Below are positions 21,205-27,708 of a DNA stretch of 27,708 bases, in pieces; position 1 is the first letter of the stretch, and each line of letters begins with the position of its first letter. Source of the DNA: Acanthaster planci (Eukaryota > Echinodermata > Asteroidea > Valvatida > Acanthasteridae); NCBI RefSeq assembly GCF_001949145.1, contig NW_019091477.1:572192-599899 (forward strand), read 5' to 3'. The notes beneath the pieces are model-generated. The model ran no database searches and had not been told where the DNA came from. It saw only the letters and a program-made list of their open reading frames with translations. The position numbers and the translations under genes are program-made.

Positions 21205-21443
21205 GGGTAATTCCAGTGGTCCATTTTTTTTCGTGTCCCTGTTACATCTAACATATGATTTTGTCAGTTCATAACACATTTCTTATTTCCAAGAGTGATG
21301 AATTAATGCAAATGACCTGCCAAACAAATACTACTAAGTTTGAAATCAATTCTGGTGATATTTCCGTGTCAAATAACAAAGGTCAGATGTAACAGGGAAA
21401 CAAATATGTCACACTTTTGGACCCCTAATTTCTGGAATTACCC
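21205..21443 (+). mobile_element. MITE family 1, full-length copy C
   Basis: A 239-bp copy from GGGTAATTCCAG to GGAATTACCC. The left terminal repeat has an internal deletion (AAATTAGG missing before GGTCC); the right one is intact. The interior closely matches the copy at 13194, including CCAAGAGTGATGAATTAATG and CCTGCCAAACAAATACTACT. It carries GTCAGTTCATAACACA uninterrupted, the site where the nested element entered copy B. Flanks are TACGT and ACAAA, with no clear target duplication. Confidence 0.94.
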
Positions 21444-22160
21444 ACAAAGCTTTTGGGGGGTTGGCTTCATGCAGAATGATGGGGAACGGTCACAGAAACC
21501 ATCAACAGAAATCCGTCTTGAAGCAAAAACTAAAAAATACTGGCCCGTTTATGGCATCCTATCTCTTTACTTAAAATCTAACTAGAGTAAATTTGCAACC
21601 CTCAAAAAAGTCTGACTTCTTTTTCAGAGACTTGAACAAGTCTAATATGCAAATCAGCCCATTCTGTGTTTGTAGAATACTTTAATTAATTGGTACAATG
21701 CACGCCGAATCAATTAAGCTATGAGCGCCATTACCAGAAACTGGGGCTCACAATGCAGGCGTAATATCACGCACCAGGCATCATCAACACAATGGTCATT
21801 AATTAAACAGGAGCGTGATGGGACAGACCCGTGGCCGGGTGCCACTTTTGGTCTGACACAGTGAACGCCGCAGTAACACAGGAATAGATCCTTTTTCACA
21901 CCGATGTCACACATTTCCCAGGTGGCAAAAAAAAGCCACTTGGATGCCACTTCTTTGCTGTCATCAAGCTTTGCCCAAACGGGATGGTATTGCCTCGAGG
22001 CTATGGCTCCTCAGTATGGCAGGCTAAATGGTATAACTGAAGCCTTAACCATTGACAATGTGCAATGTGGGCATTATTTCATATATATCAAAGATGGTGC
22101 CCAATGGAAAAAAACCTTTAGGAGACAGCCTCACTACCATCAAATTTCATCATTTCCTGG
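21444..22160. promoter_or_regulatory. Candidate regulatory segment dense in homeodomain/POU words
   Basis: No gene or repeat is seen. Between 21647 and 21806 there are a perfect octamer ATGCAAAT (21647-21654), TAATTAATT (21683-21691), CAATTAAG (21711-21718) and CATTAATTAA (21797-21806), within repeat-free sequence that also lacks the ubiquitous ACATGTA word. Such clustering suits a developmental enhancer. Short AT-rich words also occur by chance, so function is an inference. Confidence 0.3.
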
Positions 22161-22174
22161 AACTGCGAGAAATA

Positions 22175-22500
22175 ATGTACATGTATACACATACATGTGT
22201 ACCATACACAACCACGTCAGATGATGGGTGCACTAGACATTACATGTACCGTACAAAACATGTACATGTATGAACATGTACATGTACCTAAATGTATGTG
22301 ACACATGTGCTTGTACTTACCTGTAGTGTGTACATCAGTATGCATATAATGTACATGTAAATGAACCGGTAAATGTACGTTACATAACAGTACATACAGT
22401 GAATACAGAAATGCATATGTACAGATGCATGTACACGTACATGTACCCCGGTACACAGTGCATGGTACCGGTATGGTACATGTACATGTATTGTACAAAG
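22175..22500. repeat. Dense ACATGTA/ACCGGT palindromic zone
   Basis: ACATGTACATGTA-type runs occur at about 22174-22200, 22255-22290, 22349-22360, 22427-22447 and 22476-22494, mixed with TACCGGTA near 22464-22476. Spacing is irregular. The overlapping minus-strand frames, rich in Cys/Thr/His/Tyr, are products of the repeat. Confidence 0.8.
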
Positions 22501-23308
22501 GGCACTTGCTTTGTCCTTAATGCTCTCTTCTAGGATGGACAGGGCTAGTCCTAGAAATGGGAGGAGGGCTATTAAACCCCTCCCTTCCCACCAACTCAAA
22601 TCAAAATTTTAACTTTTGATTTTGACTGTTCCATGCATGTATGTTTCACATGTACAGTTTGTGCGACTTCTGCTAGGGAGTATCAGTGATTTCTTGTTAA
22701 TTCAAGCAAAGTCATTTCCCCAACAATAACAGGAAGCTACCAAGAATGTGAGCAGCTCCATAATTAGGAAACAATAAAGTTCAGTGAGAAGCATGTGACC
22801 GTGACTAACAGGAAAGAGCTCAGGCCACTCCACAAAATCCGTCCACATCTTCCAAGCCACAGAGAATCAAAACATTGCACAGAATAAACTAACTGATTGA
22901 GATCTGATTCTCAAAATGTCTTCCTGGTACAGAATAAAATCTGGTGCACTGAGTTCTTTCAATTTACGTGCACTTAACAATTTGGATTCTCCGTACAAAG
23001 AACACTGTTGCTATTTGCTCTTAGCACACTGCCACGACAGCCATGCAGAGCATAAATACGATATCTTTACACAATAAAAACAGCCAGTAGGCCTACAGTG
23101 TACCTGTACCCGGTATGTTACTTACATGTGCCGGTACATGTACATGTACATGTATGTACTTGTAAGTATACATATGTACATGTTTGCATTGGTTCTTATA
23201 CAATGCGACTAGACAAAGTGATTCTGACTTGATTAATTGCACAAAGTGCCAGTTCGAAGCTCTGCATGCCTATGGTGGCAGCCTGCAAAGAGCGGAAACC
23301 AGTACCTT
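22501..23308. other. Unique non-coding stretch
   Basis: No gene is supported. A pyrimidine-rich minus-strand run near 22560-22590 ends in an acceptor-like TTTCTAG, but no matching donor or protein could be recognised downstream. ACATGTACATGTACATGTAT lies near 23137-23156. Confidence 0.45.
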
Positions 23309-23309
23309 G

Positions 23310-23440
23310 TGATTTGGGGCAAGCTTTCGCTTACGAGTAGTTACAACCTTTCACCAACACACTCAATGGATAAGAACGGTACAAAGGAACCAGTCCGTTC
23401 CAGAGATGGTGATGGCTACGCAAAAGCTTGCCCCGAATCA
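23310..23440. repeat. Spaced inverted repeat (21-bp arms)
   Basis: The left arm at 23310-23330 reads TGATTTGGGGCAAGCTTTCGC. The right arm at 23420-23440 is its complement with two mismatches. About 89 bases separate them. The total length of about 131 bp and HindIII-containing arms suggest a small foldback element. I see no target duplication. Confidence 0.75.
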
Positions 23441-24109
23441 TGAAGCATAGCAACAGTGTTTTTTAGTCTGGGGAATTCAAATAGTTACATTTACATATAT
23501 GTGCAATCAGATAACTCAGTGTACCAGACTTTATTCAAATCTAAAGTTCTCGCACATTGCATTGCCATTACATGTACTATAGTGATGGGGATCAAGGTAC
23601 TCGTAAGGCGGACCAAAACTGTTTTGGGAGGCAAATACTAGTTGGAAAGGCTTCATTTTACCTTTTCTGGTCCCTCTGAGGGTTGTGGCTAAATTACCGG
23701 GCTTTTTGTACACTCTCGGATGAGAATTTGAATTGATACGGTTAAAAAGCCTTTCATTTCAAAAAAAAAAAAAGCTCCTTTGGGGGAGGTCCCCTTCCTC
23801 CAGAACTTTCCTCCCTACTACAATTCACTACAACCAGGGGCGTAACTACGGGAGAGGAGGGGGGGACACGTAGAGTGTTCCTCTTGACAAAATAAATGTA
23901 TTTTGAAATGGAAAAAACAATCCTGTGCCATGCGTCATCCATGGGAGGCAAAGGAGGCAATCTATTGAGAGTTGTGTCCTTGGCTGTCAGATGAAGTGCA
24001 AGGCTCTTCAAAAAATATGACAACTGCTACATACAATGTACATGTACAGGTATCCCGTCTGGAAATAAAGTAAAATCCCTGCACACTATGACCAGTTCTT
24101 TTTTGTTGT
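23441..24109. other. Unique non-coding stretch with an A13 tract
   Basis: No gene is supported. An A13 tract begins at 23761. CAGGGGCGTAACTACG at 23835-23850 resembles the terminal repeat of hAT-type elements, but no partner end was found. ACATGTACAGG lies near 24038. Confidence 0.45.
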
Positions 24110-24316
24110 GGGTAATTCCAGAAATGAGGGGTCCGTTTTTTTCGTGTCCCTGTTACATCGGACATATCATTTTGTAAGTTCAGACCACATTTTCTAATTT
24201 CCAGCAGTGATGAATAAATGCAAATTGCCTGCCAAACAAACAGTAATACGGTAGTTTGAAAACAATTCTGGGTGATGTTTCCATGTCAAATACAGGGACA
24301 CGAAAATTTTGGACAC
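24110..24316 (+). mobile_element. MITE family 1, 3'-truncated copy E
   Basis: It begins with GGGTAATTCCAGAAATGAGG followed by GGTCC, then the shared interior with CGTGTCCCTGTTACATCGG, TTTTCTAATTTCC and GATGAATAAATGCAAATTGC. It lacks the GGTCAGATGTAAC segment and breaks off after TTTTGGACAC, losing the right terminal repeat. It diverges more from copies C and D than they do from each other, so it is probably older. Confidence 0.9.
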
Positions 24317-26040
24317 AGGCCTTGCAACTTTATTAACATTTCTCAAACTGCAAGTATTCAGGGGGACGTTAATGAAACTGAGCAGCATTAGGGAGATGCC
24401 CAACACCTGCATTGGTGCCTTAATCACCCTCGACATCGTGTACAGCGGGCCAATAAAACAACAACCTTCAAACAATCAAAAGATAAGATAGTTGTTCACG
24501 GTACAGAGCACGCAATCCGATTATGGCAGTTTAATCGGCATGCCAAAGACGAGACGACATGTCATTATTATGAATCCGTTGGGAGGGGGGCTGCGGTGTT
24601 GTGGGCACCATGCGGGAGGCTGATTGCACTTTAAAGGCATAATGGATCATTTGTCATACATGTATGTGACTATTTTTGGCTCAAAGCAACGGAATTGCTC
24701 AAAATCTTGAACATGGGCACTTAGCAGCTGAGCCAATGAGGATACAGCTCTGTGAAAGCTGTCTATTTTGAGAAAAATGCAATGTACCAGTACATGTTAT
24801 GGTTCCACGGCTCCATCAAAGGTTGGTACTAATTTCACATTTTGAAATGCAGCAAACCAATTAAAGATCAGAACACAGGTCATACATGTAAAATGCCCAC
24901 AAACCAGTAGGGTGATCACAACTTGCCAAAACGTGTGCCCCCCAAGGTTAATGTATCCATTTGGATTCCCTGAAATTTCCAAACGCGACATGTCTTGGGA
25001 AATCACCTTCTTTTATTTATTTATTTCTGAATGTATTTTTTTCAATGAAATGACAGCACACCTGACAGAAAAACTTCACAGGGAGGTTACTACAAAGTAA
25101 GCTTTTGGACGGTATTTTTTGTTGGTTTTTCTTTTCATAGGGCTGAAAACTATCCGCTCCATCTACACCTTTATGTGGCGATGTCTGCATGAGTTCTCAA
25201 TATTTCAAGTTGCATGTTATGATGCCCTTTGACTGTTCTCAAGCAGTTCAACATGAATGACACATGCAATGGATTTGGCAAATTGGCACTGTCCCATCAT
25301 TACGAATGAAACATCATTCTCCTGACGACGGACAGAGCATATGGTCTGAAAAGTTGAGTACCACCGGTTCTTTTCAGAACCCTGCAAACTCAAAAAGAGA
25401 TATATCCATGGTGCTCCCGCAAACCTATCTCGTTTACTTAGCACTACCTCCACCTTGAAAAGCTGCAAATCCTCATCAAAAATCATTTCATGGAAATGCA
25501 AACTTGTAACACTGCATACACTTTTAACATTCTTGTTAAAATGTCAATCTTGACCAGAATAACGCTTATTTAGTGAGCCACCGTTGACGTTGACGAATTG
25601 CATCAAATGAGGTCACCGACCTTTATCAACATACATACATGTACAGGACTACTGGTAAGGGGCAAACCTGCGATGCAACCTCGTTCTGAATTTGAACAAA
25701 CAACTGCATGTGATTAGCATATATCGTACAGGCACAGAATCCCTGGAACAAATTTACGGCAAGTCCATCCAGGCACTTCCAAACGCAACAGCTGTGCGGC
25801 TTTACAGTGTAAAATGCCAGAACAGTACAGCAGGCCTACATGCATGCACGGCACTGAGCGAACCATTTGACCTTGTTGATATACACGTACATGTAGGTAA
25901 CCACTGTAAACAATGTGCGCATAATTCAGCACTAAATCTGCATATATAATGAGTCCAACAGTTTCTCCATCTTTCAATGGTAACATAATTTATTTCACAC
26001 ACCCTGGCAGGTTTGAGCATAGCTGTTTGGATGTACGGAC
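24317..26040. other. Unique non-coding stretch
   Basis: No gene is supported. A small inverted pair CCGATTA / TAATCGG lies at 24517-24538. The minus-strand frame at 25217-25501 is 94 codons without a recognisable domain. A 23-bp word ending CAGGACTACTGG at 25633-25655 recurs at 26790-26812. Confidence 0.45.
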
Positions 26041-26149
26041 ATGACCATAACTGGAGTAAATAAAATAACTGTAAAATATTCCGCGGTTTGAGTTGAAGGG
26101 GTCAACAGCAAATGCACTGATCCGGACCAAAAATGTAAAAGCCCACAGA

Positions 26150-26949
26150 CTGCAAAATAAATAAATACATGTACTCAATTTGTAACTGGACTTTGAGCTA
26201 AAAAAATAAGCTGATTCAGCTTTACGCTCGCTGAAGAGGGAAATACCGGTACTCGACCTCAGAAAAGTGGCGGTTATCAAAGATTTAAACACTCCAGACT
26301 GGGTCTCATCATGGTAAATGGTCTACATGTACGTACAGCAAGTACATGCTTCTCAAGTGTTTACGGTCATGTGGAGATGCTCGCAAGATCTGGAGCTGTT
26401 CATTGCTGAGAGGACTGACAAGACGCAGCCTGTGCTGAAGATTGCAGTGTGGGGTAGGGGGGCACAGAAGGAACACGCTCTCCCCCTCTCCCCGAAGTCA
26501 GTGCCCCAAATCCAGGTGTCCCCCACCCATTTGAAACTTTTGAAATGTACATACATGTACCGGTATGACTTCCATGGATTTATGCATGCAGTCAGCAGAT
26601 ATGTGTACAAGCCACAGTTAATTTGCTTTGAATGCCCACAGAAAAAAAATGTGTGCACCCCCATGCCCCCTCTGAAATATCACCCTACTGTACAAATACA
26701 TGTACAAGCAGCATGCTTGTCAAGTAGCAAGGGGTGAGAACAGGTGTAAGGCAATGACAGTACAGTACTGCATTATAATGCAAAGCATGACATACATGTA
26801 CAGGACTACTGGCATGACTGGGGACACAGTTGCTAGTGTGCTCTGTGATTGGATAGACAACAATTCACAAAATTAACATCAAACAGTGATGCTGATTACG
26901 GCATGTTGCAATGATTACTACCCCTGTTAGTCAGGCCATGAGACCACTT
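26150..26949. other. Unique non-coding stretch
   Basis: No gene is supported. ACATGTA words lie near 26325-26345, 26548-26562, 26695-26706 and 26790-26802. The plus-strand frame at 26318-26737 (139 codons) has no domain and crosses these words. Confidence 0.45.
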
Positions 26950-27128
26950 TCAGCAGTCCGTATCAGTGTATCTGTGACCTCCATCCTCACAGGTATCCGT
27001 TTATAATCCTGCGTTGAGAGTGGCAAGTAGAAGTAAAGTGACTTGCCCGAGGTCACAATATGTTACCCGCTGCTGGATTCGAACCCCCAACCCTCTGAGC
27101 AAAAGTCCCAAACTCCAGGCACTAGGCT
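26950..27128 (-). mobile_element. tRNA-derived SINE, minus strand
   Basis: On the minus strand, a weak box A-like TAGTGCCTGG (27115-27124) is followed by a perfect polymerase III box B GGTTCGAATCC (27075-27085). The body word GTGACCTCGGGCAAGT (27041-27056) follows, then CACTTTACTTC and ATTATAAACGGATACCTGTG. Box B followed by GACCTTGGGCAAGTCACTT is the arrangement of CORE/MIR-like and related tRNA-derived SINEs. The ATAAAYGGRTACC tail word is one I associate with marine invertebrate SINEs. It is not a functional tRNA because no cloverleaf acceptor stem closes. The outer ends are approximate and no target duplication or A-tail is visible. Confidence 0.75.
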
Positions 27129-27708
27129 GCATACTACTGAATACCAGTTCTTGTACAACGCTGCACAGTGGCACATGTAGGCCTACATGCATGCCCTGGT
27201 GTCACATGGTTGAATGGTTTTCTGTTCTGTCCTTTCATGACAGGGCAATCACATGGACCACTTCAGACAGCTGACCGACTTCCACAGTCATTGTGCTACA
27301 ACTGAGCAGGTCAAGGTCTGCCTTACAGTGGCAAAACCACACAAACACGTCAACAGATTGCTTCAAAAATGTGGAAGGACCTTTCTTATTATTTTATCAA
27401 TGACGATGCATTTGGAAACTATGTACGACAGAATGGAATTCTATTTCAAAGATGGATTTCCACCGGGGACAAATAAATTAAGTTTGGATTTGCCCTGCCC
27501 GATGTGTATTTTAACACTGTATACTCAGTGAATGGAATTCATAAGAGAAACATCAGTACATGTAGTCAAGTTCACATATCCAGTACATGAACGTACACAT
27601 AAGAAGTGGGGCTCAAGGCTACATGTATTTTTGAAATGGGAATGGGAGACAGGGCTACTTATCATTTCATTGGGCCCTTCCCTGATTAATGTAACTCGGG
27701 CTCCCAGC
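27129..27708. other. Unique sequence to the window end
   Basis: No gene is firmly supported. A splice-like segment near 27243-27308 is described in the findings. A plus-strand frame of 92 codons (27253-27531) has no recognisable family. Words TACATGTAG and GAACGTACA appear near 27555-27597. Confidence 0.4.

Noticed and set aside
22288-22599. Exon after the minus-strand acceptor-like CCTCCTCCCATTTCTAG
   Set aside because: The frame passes within about 20 codons into translated ACATGTA repeat, and no donor consensus is present before it.
27041-27128. A functional tRNA gene
   Set aside because: Box B is perfect but box A is weak, no acceptor stem closes, and the sequence continues into a SINE body.
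1628-27600. ACATGTACATGT words as p53-family response elements
   Set aside because: CATG cores are spaced 6 bp apart rather than 10, and the flanks do not fit RRRCWWGYYY.

Overview
The window looks like non-coding DNA from an animal nuclear genome, most likely a marine invertebrate. Three things point that way. No open frame exceeds 184 codons and none reads as a complete conserved protein. The sequence is full of self-complementary ACATGT/TGTACA/ACCGGT/GGTACC words. It also carries short inverted-repeat transposons, minisatellites and a tRNA-derived SINE with a polymerase III box B. I associate that repeat style mostly with echinoderms and cephalochordates, but this rests on memory of sequence style and the taxon is not settled. 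There is no prokaryotic or organellar gene, rRNA, functional tRNA or CRISPR array.

Layout. 1-2900 is unique sequence with homopolymer G/C/T tracts and a dense zone of ACATGTA palindromes (1628-2155). 2924-2996 is a possible transposon end. 3000-5480 is unique. A 21-bp minisatellite lies at 5490-5704, then mostly unique sequence with a splice-like segment near 6205-6258. A 12-bp minisatellite (7263-7581) runs straight into a truncated copy of a MITE family with ends GGGTAATTCC (here called family 1). The stretch 9244-10267 is a repeat cluster: a 37-bp tandem duplication, then a family-1 MITE with a different MITE (family 2, ends GGGGCCAATT) nested inside it, then a second family-2 element. Further family-1 copies lie at 13194-13457, 21205-21443 and 24110-24316. 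Other repeats are a related pair at 10985/16922, a triplicated 28-mer at 17104 and a roughly 20-bp KpnI-like minisatellite at 20788-21112. A long hairpin lies at 14521-14629, a spaced inverted repeat at 23310-23440, and a minus-strand SINE at about 26950-27128.

Genes. The only segment I would put forward as possibly protein-coding is on the minus strand at 20112-about 20380. It looks like a terminal exon: a splice-acceptor-like start, about 88 codons with one clear membrane helix, a stop, and an AATAAA signal about 180 bases downstream. I do not recognise the protein. Weaker exon candidates are reported as findings. The rest is best read as intergenic or intronic DNA, with a few homeodomain/POU-motif clusters that could be regulatory.

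I did not find a new gene system. The most distinctive observations are the family-1 MITE, which repeatedly sits beside ACATGTA tracts and carries a conserved POU-octamer-like core, and the nested insertion, for which other copies in the same window supply the empty-site sequence.
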